Below, piece by piece: positions 11,070 to 23,102 of a stretch of DNA of 64,000 nucleotides. The stretch is from the NCBI GenBank assembly GCA_005656395.1, contig SRSI01000078.1, positions 2,046,001-2,110,000 of the forward strand, read 5' to 3'. This DNA comes from Strongyloides papillosus (lineage: Eukaryota > Nematoda > Chromadorea > Rhabditida > Strongyloididae). The stretch's first letter is position 1. Every line of letters starts with the position of its first letter. The notes below the pieces were generated by a model, which did no database searches, was not told the origin of the DNA, and saw only the letters and a list, made by a program, of their open reading frames with translations. Both the position numbers and the translations under genes were made by a program.

Positions 11070-11464
11070 GATGACCGTGTATTACTATATAACATCACCA
11101 TTACCGAACAATGATGACTCTATATTCTTTATTGAGGTCTGAATCAATCGCTTCTTTGACATTATTCTATCCTCTCAACCTTAATTTTGTATTAATATCG
11201 ATATATAATATATTCTTTCTTTTAGATATAAAATATTTTCTTGCGCATTGTAATCACAATAATCAAAGGAGATTTAACACCTTTTTAGTGAGAAGTGTTT
11301 GAAATACTATTTTACTAAAATATCTAAAATTTTATTATAAATCAAAAAAAAATTATTTGTTGAAATTGTATCTATATATTACAAATTTAATATTATACAT
11401 TTCAACAGTTTATATCTAACTTATTTTCTATTATTTGGCAATAAAATTTTTAAAATTAGTTTAC

Positions 11465-12748
11465 ATGAATTCAATGTTGTTATCTGTTAGTAAAGAAAAA
11501 AATAATTTTAATGGTGTATCTAATAATTTAGAATGTTGTAAATGCAATGATTGTAGGTTATTTAAACTTGAAGTTCGTGCTTCCTTTCAACACATTATGA
11601 ATGCATTGAACAGAATAATGCAAAAAGTTGATAATGACCATCATTCTAGAAGTATAGTTGCTATATCTCCTGTTTCAGATTTAGCATATTCTGTAAATCA
11701 AGCACTGGATGTTATCAATAGTATTAATGCACATGAAACGGATAATAATAATGTATCATTCAATGAAGATAAAGGAAATTTTATAAATGGATTATCAAAT
11801 AATGAAAAAGATAGTTCATTTTCAACATCAATTAAACAGACATCACCAAGTGCTCCAAATTCGGTAGATAATATCTCTATAAATGAATCATTAAGTGATG
11901 AAAATAGTGAAAGAAAATCTTGTAATGGCGATACAATTAAAGTAAATTCATACGATAATAAAACAAATAACATTCAAAATAATAATGAAAGTTTTAGTGG
12001 ACTATTTGTGAATAAAAATTGTGAAAAATTAACAAATAATACAAATGATTTTACAAATAAAAAAAAAGATATAAATGATAAACAAATGAAGGTAGAATTA
12101 AATGAGAATCTGAATATACCAATGCCAATTCAACTTTTTGACAATATTTTTCAACCAACTTCAGATCTTTCCCAAATTAATATGATGCATTTTTCACCAG
12201 ATATTTTACCATCTATTAACAGTTATAGATTTCAAACCACATCAAATGATATCACTTCACAGCAATTAATTGCAACATTAGATGCTATTAAAAATAGTCA
12301 AAATTCATATTCACAAATAATAAATAAAAATATGTGTCATTTACAATCACAACAAATAATAAAACAGGAAGATGATTTAATTGAAAATAATAATACAGAA
12401 TCATCTCAGGAAACATCAATAAATTCAGATTTAAATTCAGGAGGCACAAAATGTTCAAATTGTAATACAACTACGACAACAGCATGGAGAAGAAGTGATA
12501 AAGGAACCCTAGTTTGCAATGCATGTGGGTTATATTTTAGATTACATCGCCAAAATCGTCCGGTTCACATGAGAAAAGATTTCATCCAACAAAGATTTAG
12601 AAAAAAAAAGGATGAAGAGGTTGAGCAGGGAGAAATTAATTCAAATGGAGCAACATCATCTGAACTTATATCAATATCAAATCTTCTAGAGATTAATCAA
12701 AGTCTCTTACAGCTAAAACAACAAGTTATTGCAGAAAATTTATCATAA
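11465..12748 (+). CDS. GATA-type zinc-finger transcription factor
   Basis: A 427-residue nuclear DNA-binding protein expected to bind WGATAR sites. One GATA finger lies near the C-terminus: Cys at about 330, 333, 351 and 354 (CSNC and CNAC, spacing CX2C-X17-CX2C), with AWRR between. It is followed by the basic extension [20 protein letters not shown] and a QQRFRKKK tail that would contact the minor groove. The rest is low-complexity, rich in Asn and Ser, with an N-terminal CCKCNDC cluster of unknown role. I start at ATG 11465; an ATG three codons later is also possible. The coding frame is intronless here. TTTAAAATTAG just upstream could be a splice or trans-splice acceptor. The finger and the RPVHMRKD block look closest to the nematode EGL-18/ELT-6 epidermal group, but that assignment is tentative. 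Confidence 0.88.
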   Translation: MNSMLLSVSKEKNNFNGVSNNLECCKCNDCRLFKLEVRASFQHIMNALNRIMQKVDNDHHSRSIVAISPVSDLAYSVNQALDVINSINAHETDNNNVSFNEDKGNFINGLSNNEKDSSFSTSIKQTSPSAPNSVDNISINESLSDENSERKSCNGDTIKVNSYDNKTNNIQNNNESFSGLFVNKNCEKLTNNTNDFTNKKKDINDKQMKVELNENLNIPMPIQLFDNIFQPTSDLSQINMMHFSPDILPSINSYRFQTTSNDITSQQLIATLDAIKNSQNSYSQIINKNMCHLQSQQIIKQEDDLIENNNTESSQETSINSDLNSGGTKCSNCNTTTTTAWRRSDKGTLVCNACGLYFRLHRQNRPVHMRKDFIQQRFRKKKDEEVEQGEINSNGATSSELISISNLLEINQSLLQLKQQVIAENLS

Positions 12749-14269
12749 CTTATATTAATTTATTTCTCATTTACGAAATCATAATAATTCAAAATAATTG
12801 GAAAAATTTTTATTATATTGGTGAAAATTTTAACTTGCAAGGACGGTGTCGTTATACTTATTTTTTCTTTTTTTGAGAAGACATAATTATCAGTATATTC
12901 TTTAAATCAACAATCAAAATTGATTAGTTGGTATCACTTAAACAAATTAATAATTTTTTCTTAAATTATACGTAAAACTAGAAGCTTTAGTTTCTACATA
13001 CATAAATTTTAATTGCATAAAATTATGATTAAGAATTTTGAATTCTTACAAAAAAATATCTTTAAAAAATTTATGGCAATAAATATCTTAATTTTTATAA
13101 ATCTTGAGTACAACATTATGAATTAGTTTTTGAGTATCTTTTTTGACAAAGATGAAATTTACTAAATTGTTTGATAAATATGGAACATTAAAAATGTTTG
13201 AAATTTAAATTCATAAATGAACTTTATATCACTTTTCCATTCTGCATAATTTCATCATATTATAATTCATTTACAATTTTACAAACATTTTAAAACCAGA
13301 AAAATGTTACTATATCTTTTGTTTTAAGGAAGGTTATTAATTATATAAATTCATGCAATGCATAAGTTTATTAAATACAATAAAAAATTGCTGTAGAAAA
13401 ATCGAATTTTTTCATAAATTAGTTTATAGAAAACATTATTCTAAATTGATGTTCATTTTATTCTGATATTCCTTTTTGGTTACTAAAACAAATTGACTAA
13501 AACATTCGATAATATTAATAATAATAAAAAAAGTTATAATTGTACTTTGTATTTTTAATATTTATGCAAGATAAAAAAATTCTCTACCTACTTCTTACAC
13601 AACAATTTATCAGTATTTGTATAAGCGTAAAACTTTTTTTCATTACTATGAAAATTGACAGAAAAATTTATATGATTCAAAATACATTACTTTTTATTGA
13701 AATAAAATAAAAAAATACGTTCGCTTGAGTCTTTACAAAACGTCATATATTAGTCATTTTTTGTTATTAAAATAAATTATTATTTAATTATATAAATGTT
13801 TTTTCGAAAATAAGTAAAGGAAATTAGCATAAATTCCTTTACATACCCTTTATCAATAAGGTATAATTTTATTAATTATTCTAAACATATTTTTGTTGCA
13901 TCACTTTATTATATCGAAATATTTGAAATACATTGCGTTATCAATGCCTTTTTTTTATAATAAAAGTGCAAGTATATCTGATTTTATGTATACAGAACAT
14001 GTAAACATTGCTAGTATATAAGCGAGCGATTTCACTATTTTTGTATAGTTTGAAACATATTTTAAAAGTTTGCTTCCGTTATTAAATATTCATTTTATCT
14101 AAATTTCTATATTCCCGACATTCACAACTATTTTTATTTGAAAAGTAAGAAGCGCAGGTTATTTACATGTAATGATTTTAAAGTTTTCTAACGATTATTG
14201 ATAATGCGTTATTCTGGAGTAGTTGTTTTATCAAGAGATTTTTCAAAATTCTAGAGTGATTCAATTGTC

Positions 14270-14950
14270 TTGTGCTTCACAAAGTGTCTTATCAATTTAA
14301 ATAGCAATTATTCATCTTTTTTAGAATTATATTGTCCTCATTCTCAATTTCCTATTAATCAGTTGTTAATGTCAACATTTTTAGAAGCTCTACAAGGCCA
14401 ACTATGTTTTAACGGAAAAGAAATTGACCGCTTCATTAATTTGGATAAGTATGGCTTTGGAATTGAATTAATAAAGTTATAAAAGTCTTTCGAATTGAGT
14501 TATTAAGGTACTTCTTCATTAACTGACTCATATAATTTTTGCAAGGAGAGTGGAAAAACTTATTTTACTCCTGCTGTAACGTCTCGGAGTTAGATACACC
14601 AATGCTTTTAGCTTCGAGAGTTTTGACAATGCAGTTAATTTACTTCAAGTATCAATAAAATTCTTTGCTTTAATGTTTCTAAACTAACTTAGATCAAATA
14701 TTACTGTTTTGAGGATGAGTGCGGGAAATAGATTCCTTACTTAATATATTGACTATCATAGATTGTGGAAAAAACAGATCTATGTGCTTCATTATTGTAA
14801 TAGTTTTTGGTCTCGACTCTTGGAAAAGTTTTAAGGATAAAGAAAAAAGATATATGTTAGCTAAATTAGAAGGATTGGTAGCAATTCGACAGTGTGCATA
14901 TAGTTTGTACATTTTTATGAGTCAAAACCAGATTTCTTTTGTAAATTAAA
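14270..14950 (+). pseudogene. Possible retroelement polyprotein relic (RNase H-like)
   Basis: Two short open stretches (14270-14482 and 14719-14949) sit in DNA that is less AT-rich than its surroundings. The second reads KSFKDKEKRYMLAKLEGLVA followed by YSLYIF. This resembles the RNase H segment of LTR retrotransposon polyproteins, where a form like SRSLKDSEKRY..TELE.LA is usual. The first stretch (about 70 codons) is not recognised. No LTRs, primer site or catalytic Asp blocks were found. If real, this is a decayed fragment. The assignment rests on one motif. Confidence 0.3.
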
Positions 14951-15963
14951 TAACTGTTTAAAGGTATACTCATCTAATAGAATAGTTTTTAAATGCTCTA
15001 CATTAATTGTACATTAAATTTGCTTTCATGACTAATCTTTTATCATTTAATTTTCATTGTCATGAAGTTATTGGAAAATGCTTAATATACTCAGTTAAGT
15101 TTTACCAAAGATTATATGTACTGTTTTAAACACATTTGAGTACCTTGAATTGAATTAGTTTACCAAGACACTCATTGTCTGAGATTTAAAAAAATATAGA
15201 AAAGAAATTGATGTTAATGAAATTTTTAAAAACAACATACATCAATAAAACCGTTAAAAAAAGTTTACCATGAAGTCTTGGATAAAACGATATAAAAGCT
15301 GGAATTATCACTTAATTTTTAAATAGATGAGTCATTTCATAAAAAGCAGAGACTCAAATATAAATTTAAAATTTTAAGGGAAAATTTAGCTATTATGAGG
15401 ATATTTTATTATTATTACCTTATAACTTTTAATGCCGGCTTTTTTTCATCTTAAAACTTTAGTTGAACTATGAATTTTGAATTATGGTTTAATGGAAAAG
15501 AAATGCAATATGATGACATTTAATTAATATTTTGAACCTTAATAAATTATTTATTTATACTTTTGGTCTTTACTTCATCGATTAACCAACTCAATCGTCT
15601 CCAAAAAATCGGAACATACCATGGAGGAAATTATGTCAATTCGTTAGTCCAATACAAAATCTCATTCATAATCAGCTTGCCAAAATGTGTTTTATTTTTA
15701 TCTTTTTAATAAATAAGATATTATACGAAATTTTTGATTTTAATACTTATATTATCTTCTTGTGTGACAAAAAAAAATTTTTGTATTGTATTTTAAAATT
15801 ATAATGATTATTTTAAAGAATTATCATATGACGGTGATAAATATTCAAGATTATTTGTTTTATAGTTCTAATCCCTTATACAAGTAGAAAGAGTGTTTTA
15901 TTAGATGGGATGTTAATATGATGGTTTTTTTTATGTATTGATATGTTAAATTTGCAAAATTAA

Positions 15964-16518
15964 CACATTGACTGCCGTGTGCATTACTGGGTATGCACGT
16001 CTTTGAATTTCTAATTTTCTGTACAAGTAGTTTGCTTTTCGATTCTTTTCTGCTAGTAATTGTTAATAAGAAAATTATTTATCAATGTTAATAGTATTTT
16101 CAGCTTCATTCCCATCTTTGTCGTTTTCCATCAGCATTTTTTTAAGTTTAAATCCAGATGGTATTGCAAATTTATCTTAAATCATACAACTTTTACAAGT
16201 GAAAGAGACGGTTCGGAATATGGGCAAACATTGTTGAACAGTTATTTATTGCAGTTTTTTAGGAATAAAAGTTATTTCTAAATAAGGATAACAATAAATA
16301 AACATATTTTGGAGATTGGCCATTGGATTCACTAAAATGTGAAACCAAATTTCACGGCAACCAACACTCTAATTAAATTAAGCTCGACAATGGTCGCCCT
16401 TATTCCGAACCATCTCCTTCATTTATTAGCAGAAAAGAGTCGAACACCATACTATTTGTACAGAAAATTAGAAATTTAAAAACGTGCATACCGTGTAATG
16501 CACACGGCAGTCAATGTG
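15964..16518. mobile_element. piggyBac-type MITE, 555 bp, TTAA-flanked
   Basis: The ends read CACATTGACTGCCGTGTGCA in both directions, and the inverted repeats continue for roughly 98 bp per arm with scattered mismatches. TTAA occurs on both sides (15960-15963 and 16519-16522), the target duplication diagnostic of piggyBac transposons. A second inverted pair inside (around GGTTCGGAATA at about 16210 and its complement near 16400) shows that most of the element can fold back on itself, with about 140 bp extra in the left arm. It encodes no transposase, so it would be mobilised in trans. Confidence 0.88.
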
Positions 16519-17994
16519 TTAAAAAAAATATTATGAATCAATAAAAGTCTTTCACTTGATACTGTTTTTACAATTTATAAATTGGGTGAAGATATGATAA
16601 ATATTTTCAAATATAATAAAAAGGACAGAAAGTTTTTAAATTTTGCAGTAAAATGTTAAAAAATATGGAATTGTATTACTTTGTAATGGATTTATATTCT
16701 TACAGATAAGTGAATAAGTGTTTACATTATTATGTTAATTAGTGGTTTTTTAAATTACAATAAATTTAAAGAAAGTAATTCATTTTAAAAAAAATCGTGT
16801 AGTTAATTTATGAATCAAAACATGTTTTTAATTTTCTAAATCTTAGGAGCCATATAACTAGATTAATATTTCATTGACATCTAAATTGGAAAAAAACCTA
16901 TGAAGAAATTGTCATTAGTATTAAATATCATTTGTGTAATTTTCTTGTATATTAACATAGTAGTTGTAAGTGAAAGTTTTGTACTAGAATAAGTAGTCAT
17001 CAAAGATTTTTTTATTCAAAAAATGCTGTCAATGAATATCCGTATGACATAAAAAATGTGCCACATGAGATTCTTAATAAATTAAATTGTTTTTAATATT
17101 TTTCTTTAAAAATTTTTATAAGTAATATAGTACTACTTTCATCAAATTTTATAATTTCCGTTAATTTAATTTTTCATAAAATTAAATAAAGGACTAGTGT
17201 AATTAAATTGTTTATCTAATAATAATTAAGACATAGAATTTTTAGTAACAACTCCTTATATGAAGCACTTTTTTTTAGTGAAAATATTCTGTAAACCACG
17301 TGTTAAAATGAAAATATTTTCGTGAGGTAAATTTTTGTAATGAAAAAAACTTATAACCATCTTATTTATCAACGAAAACACTCTCGTCAGACATTTGATT
17401 TTGTTGAAAACACATTTGTCACTTATTATTTTTAATGAGAACACCTTCTATCATCGCCTTACATATTTTAACGACTTTTACTGGTCTCATTTCAAAGGGG
17501 AACAAATTTTTCAAAATGACTTTATAGAAGTTGTGTGTGTATAAGGAATTTAACTATATTTGGAATACCTTGATAAGATAACTTGCATAAATTGTATTAT
17601 ATTATGTGAACTTGCTTTTCCCCAAAATTATATCATAATTCAATATTAAAATTTATATTTTGAAAATAAAATTTTCCAATTTTCTACATTAATGATTGTT
17701 TTTTTTCCATAATTATTTTTTTTCACATTTTATGCCTTAATGTTCAAATTTAATTATCCATACCTAAGCATTCACTTTTTTGTTTTCATTCTTTGACATG
17801 AAAATTATAAATATTAACAACATTGTATTTATATTTTTATCACAAATACGAAGCATTATATTTTTAAATTTTTCACAAAAACAAAAATACTATGGTATAA
17901 TTTATGTTTATTTTACTTTGTTATATATATGATATTACTTATTCAAGTTTTCACGTTGACTTCACTCTGAAATTTTGTTAAAGAATTTTTATTA

Positions 17995-18705
17995 TATACA
18001 GGGTGTTTCAAAGGATACGTAACTAAGTTAGACGTTAACTTTTTCTGTACTTTATAGATTTTATAGAAATGTAGTCATTTGAGAACCTAAATGTTTTTCT
18101 ATTAGATATATAAAATTAAAAACCTACTTTTATAAAATATGTATAACTAAAATTATAAAAACTCTGCGTTTTGTTTATAAAAATGTAGTTAAAATATAAA
18201 TTTTTACAACTTTTAAATATTTTAACGAACAATGAGAAAAAATATTATTAATTATTGGCATTTTATAAGCTTAAATGCTTTTTGCTGTTTATCGTCAAGA
18301 CCATATTTAATTTGTAAATTCCTAATCTTATTCTTGTTAATGAAATGGAGAAAAATGTTCATTATAAAAACATCTATAACATAACCATTAATTAACTTCT
18401 AAGTACGTATCTTTCAAAACTTTATAAAAAAAATAGTTGGGCTTTAAATGACTGTATTTCTACAATAAAAGAAATACCTACAAAAACAGTTATAATCAAT
18501 TTTATCAATTAAATATATATAAAAAATAGCACTCATATAAATCACTAAAATGTTCTTTAGACTTAAGATTAAAAAAAGATTTAAAAATATATTATAGAAA
18601 ACAAGTAAGATAATCAAATGTATATTATATCACAATATTCTGTAAGGTACAAAAACTGTTACTAACATCTAATATAGTCGCGTATCTTTTGAAAAATTTC
18701 GTATA
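17995..18705. repeat. Old TA-flanked inverted-repeat element with a nested end copy
   Basis: The left end (TATACAGGGTGTTTCAAAGG, from 17995) matches the complement of the right end (TATACGAAATTTTTCAAAAG, ending 18705). The similarity continues for about 55 bp through GATACGTAACTA/GATACGCGACTA and GTTAAC/GTTAGT. A third, inverted copy of the end (AAAGATACGTACTTAGAAG after complementing) lies at about 18392-18416. TATA-type ends fit a Tc1/mariner-like MITE that has decayed or been invaded by a sister copy. Confidence 0.6.
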
Positions 18706-19973
18706 AACATCATTATTTACATTTCGACAAAGATATTATGTTTTAAAAATAAGTAATACTAAAAGCGTGATATATCAATAATTTTATTTCAATTAAAAAA
18801 GTTTATTTTTACTCGAAGCATTTTATATATCTAAGCATTCCAATAAATTTAATCTCTTGAGTATTTATAAAGTGTACTATTTTATTGGACTCATAATATC
18901 AAAAATGATCGATTAAAAAGTTTTACTTATTGTAATGTTAAAAATAAATGTTTTATGATGAGGAATAATAGATTATGTATGCTAATTCCTTAATTGATTT
19001 TTTGTTCAAATAACTATTTTCATAATTTTTCATTTTTGTAGATTGATATATCAATGTTTATATTTTAAGCTTTAAAGAGAATTACATTTTCACGATTTAT
19101 ATAGTTAATTTTTCTGATTAAACTTCATTTTATCGTGTTTTAATAGAACAAAATTAAAAAGTATATATTTTAAAGCTATTGTTATACTCTTTAACTAAAT
19201 ATTTTTAAATTTCTGTAAAATGTCTTATTTATTGAAACAATTTACATTATTATATTTATAAAACATTTAAATTTTTTTACAATGAAATGACAGCTGTTTT
19301 TATATTGTTTACATAATCCATCATTTTAATAAATAGTTTAGAAATTTTAAATATAAAAATAGATATTAGATTGTGATATTATATCATAATTATTTTTTAA
19401 AAGTGTTATGTATGAATATTTTAATAGGTAAGAAAATTATTCATTAAAGAACCCGACAGCTATAAATAATACTCTATTACAGATAAAATTTCCTTGATTT
19501 ATTCCAAACATTTTTCTTCTTATTATTTTTTACTTATATATTATTGAAAAATAACATTGATATTAATACCGTTCTCCTTTTTTATACCATAAATATTATT
19601 TTACATTAAGTCAATAATTATTGTTTATAAAAATGAAATATTTATTTACTGTTAAAAGTAACTAGTTTTAAAATATAAACTAATAATATTTTTTGGGTAT
19701 CATTATTTAAAATTTTTAATTTGTAAAGTTTACAAAAGTTATACTTTTTTCAAAACCCCCTTTACTTGATAATAATCGTTTCGTTGTATCTGAAAATTAT
19801 CATTATTATATGGAGATATAATTTATAATCACAAAATTATTTATAAAAATAGGTTAAATATAAATTTTAAAATTGTAATAAAAAATATAAAATGTGTATT
19901 TGCTTGAAATGTTGTACTAATTATTTAAAGAACAACTTTTTGAATTTTTTTCCTCATAAATGATTGTTGATTA

Positions 19974-21066
19974 TCACTTCATTTGTCCTTGTAAGAAATT
20001 TATAATCTCCTGATCTATAAAAAAAGATAATTATTAGTATTTAAAATGAAAAATTTATATGCAAATAAACATACGTTGTTTTGAATCACCCATGGGCGCT
20101 GAGAATGATCTTAATGATATTGGTCTATTTTTGAGGTCATTAAAAGAAGTTATATCATTATCAACATTCAAAGTATTTTTATTGTTTTGTTGCCTACTAT
20201 TGCTATCCCCTTCCATTTGTGATAATTTAGAGGCTAATATTTGATTTAAGTAATCTTTACTTCCTGGAGAGACAAAATCAACGAGTTCTCTAACGTCATC
20301 AAAATAACGTGTGTGAAGGTCAACTTGATTATAATCTCCATTCATTGAATCAGTGTGTAATGAAGCAATTCTCCATCCTTTCATTGTTAATTCTAGAGTA
20401 TATGGATTTTCTTCGACAGTCTTGATATTAACAAATATTAAATCAGAGGTACGTGGTAACATTTCTGATACAGAAACTGACTTGACAAGAGATGCCAATT
20501 CATGGACTGAAGCTATAGCTTCCAGTTCTAATGGTCCACCTGGTAAGTTGCAATTTTTTGTTGATGCATTATCATAATAAGCTCTTCTGTTTGCGGCAGC
20601 TATCTCACTTAAGTTGATTGGTGTTGGACATGTATTACCAACTTGATGAATGTACAAATTAGACATATGTCTTGATAATGGTCCTACTCCATCAGAATGA
20701 TTATCAATTGTCATGTTTTGATTTGAATTCATGTTACCTGATAAAAATAGTTGCGTTGATACGGGACTTTGAACGCGTGAGGTATTAAAAACATTAGCAG
20801 CTGTTTGCCACCTAGCGGAACTAAAAAATTTAATTAAGAATTAAATATTTTTTTATATGTGAATCTTATTAGGTTACAACATACTCGTATTGTTTGTAAA
20901 GTGGTGAAACACCTAATGTGTTAGCAAGGAAGTTAGCATTAACTCCTGATGTTGCTGGAATATTTGTTACTTGAATAGAATTATATTCAGCTAAATTACT
21001 ATTATTCAAAGAAAGGCAGGAACAGGAGTTGTTTTGAACATCTTCCATTGACTTATATAATGACAT
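19974..21066 (-). CDS. GSKIP-domain protein (possible GSK3/PKA scaffold)
   Basis: Three exons, 20885-21066, 20075-20820 and 19974-20014, with introns of 64 and 60 bp (GTATGT donors, TTTTAG and TTATAG acceptors) that keep frame, give 322 residues. Residues about 157-266 match the GSKIP domain also found at the N-terminus of CLU/TIF31 proteins: MLPRTSDLIFVN, then NPYTLELTMKGWRIA, then VRELVDFVSPGSKDYLNQIL. In vertebrate GSKIP the last helix binds GSK3-beta, so a role in anchoring or restraining GSK3 is plausible but inferred. The flanking regions are Ser/Asn/Gln-rich and not conserved, so this is larger than vertebrate GSKIP (139 aa). Splicing the last exon adds HQEIINFLQGQMK in place of the read-through end. 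ATG 21066 is the first in frame; a second Met follows six residues later. Confidence 0.75.
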
Positions 21067-23102
21067 TTCAAGTGTTTACTGGAAAGTTAATAAAGTTGTT
21101 ATTTTTGAGTATCTTAAAAAAATATTAGATATGATAGGAAATTAATTATAACGAGCTAGTTGCTAACGATCATAAAATTATATATCTGTGAAATAGATAA
21201 CATTTTAAATGCTAGTTAAATAAAAGGATGATATTGTTGATTAGACTATGATACGTGGTATCGGATCAAAATACACTAAGCGTAAAGTAATGTCTTACTT
21301 GGAAAATTTTTCATTAATATATAAATTAATATAAATGTAAACGTGTTTATTAACTAAAATAAATAATTATAAGGAAAATAAAAAATTGTTAATAAAATTT
21401 CTATATTTTTATTTAAAAAAAAATTAAAAATAGTTGTACTATGAAGGAAAAATGTAATGCGTATAAAATATAATAATAATAATTACTCTTATCAATGAAT
21501 AAAATATTGGTTCGTATTCAAATAATATATATAAAAATATAAACAAACGATTGTCAATTTTTCAATTAATGAGAAAGTACTTTTTTTAGAACAATCTGCA
21601 TTCATAGATTACTTTTATCAATTATTTAAAAAATGATTTGCAAGAGAAGAATAAATAATTAATTAGAAATAGTAAATGAAAAAAGCTACTTTGAAAGTTA
21701 TTAGTCACACTATAGCATTTAAAGAATTTCTTAAAAAACTAGGATATACTTTTTTCTTCATAACTTGGACAACTGTTGCTTTTAATAACAAATTATCATG
21801 TTTATTTCCTTTTATTTTCCTCAATTTTATAGCAATTTTTGAACATATTTTATATTCAAAAAATGTTGTTGATACATTTAAATAAGGTAAATATAATAAA
21901 ATTTTTTAATCAAACAATTTTTTGCATGCTTAATTTTTGTAATAGTTTTTTTAACATCATATAATTTTACTTTTTTCCGACGACTATAGAGGGAAGAATT
22001 ATTATTTTATTTATAATAACAAAGATTTTTACATACATTAAAATATTTAAATTACACTCTAATGATGAACATATTAATTTTAATTTTCAATTGTTTTGAG
22101 GGAGATTTAAGTATATGTAAGAGAGATATATATATGCCAAAGACTGTCTTACTTTGAATTGATTAGAGGCACTTTTACATTACTTAACCAGTAAATGATG
22201 GCCTTACTCTTTTTGTTAATGGGAAATAAATTGTCTACATTATAAATTTAAGTTTTACAAAGTCATTGGATGTATTTTAAGAGAAATAATTTCCAGTATA
22301 ACTCAATTTTATAAAACACATTACTTACTGTCTTATAATAAATTCTTAAAATTTTTTATATCTTTACTACTAAAATTCAAGATAATCAAATGGTATATAT
22401 TTATTCTCTTTTTTCTATTTATACTATACTGGTAACAAATATCACAAATTTAGGGAAAAAAAGATTTTTTTAAAATATATTTTTTTTGCAAATACAGATG
22501 ATGTACTTTTTTTTATTAGAAATTTTTTTACTCTAACTATTTTAAATGTGAATAAAATTTTTTTTATTTGATTCACATATATAAGTATATCATATAAATA
22601 TCGACCTAAAATGCAAATTGTTTATTAATTATAGAATTAGCCTAAGTTTTAACTGAATTTTCGCTAACTTCTCTTTTTTTCAGCCTATCTATTTATCTAG
22701 CAGTACATTTTTACTAACAAAAAGAAACTACATATTAAGCAAGTCTATATAGTTACAACACCACATCCTTACGTATATAAAAAGATTACTTTTACAATAC
22801 CTTAGTTGTGTTAACCATATTAATGGACATTAAAATAAAATTATCATCATTATAATAGTTATATAAAAAAAATAATAATATTGTAATCAAAGAGATACAT
22901 ACCTTCGTCTGCTACTATTCATAGGTATATATTTCAGGTGAGTTGTCAAAAATTTAAACAACGCAATTTGATTTAATTCAGATCAATTGAGTATATATCT
23001 ACTTAACCATTTATATTTTGTCAACCTAATTTGTTACTAGTTGAATTTTATTTGTTTTATCAGATTTTATAACAAAAATATTACATTAAAACAAATTATT
23101 TT
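21067..23102. other. Intergenic, divergent promoters expected
   Basis: About 2 kb between the GSKIP-domain gene (minus) and cnt-1 (plus). It is AT-rich with no supported gene. An open frame at 21676-21885 has no recognisable features and looks like chance. Confidence 0.5.

Larger units (their letters stand above)
7916..11464. other. Intergenic region between divergent GPCR and GATA genes
   Basis: About 3.5 kb shared by the 5' sides of the receptor (minus) and the GATA gene (plus), so it probably holds both promoters. It is mostly very AT-rich. It contains a less AT-rich island at about 9590-9705 with a foldable stem and a small perfect hairpin at 11047-11069 (listed separately). A near-perfect 24-nt palindrome centred on GAGCTC lies near 8905-8935. 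No protein gene is supported. Confidence 0.5.
12749..19973. other. 7.2-kb intergenic region with transposon relics
   Basis: No intact gene is seen between the GATA gene and the GSKIP-domain gene. The region holds a degenerate retroelement-like segment (14270-14950), a piggyBac-type MITE (15964-16518) and an old inverted-repeat element (about 17995-18705), each listed separately. The remainder is AT-rich DNA without recognisable structure. Confidence 0.55.

Noticed and set aside
20055..20074. Read-through C-terminus of the GSKIP-domain protein (MFICI)
   Set aside because: A GTATGT donor and TTATAG acceptor give an in-frame final exon, a better model.
21676..21885. 69-codon frame upstream of cnt-1
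   Set aside because: Hydrophobic composition typical of T-rich DNA, no signal-peptide layout or neighbour evidence.
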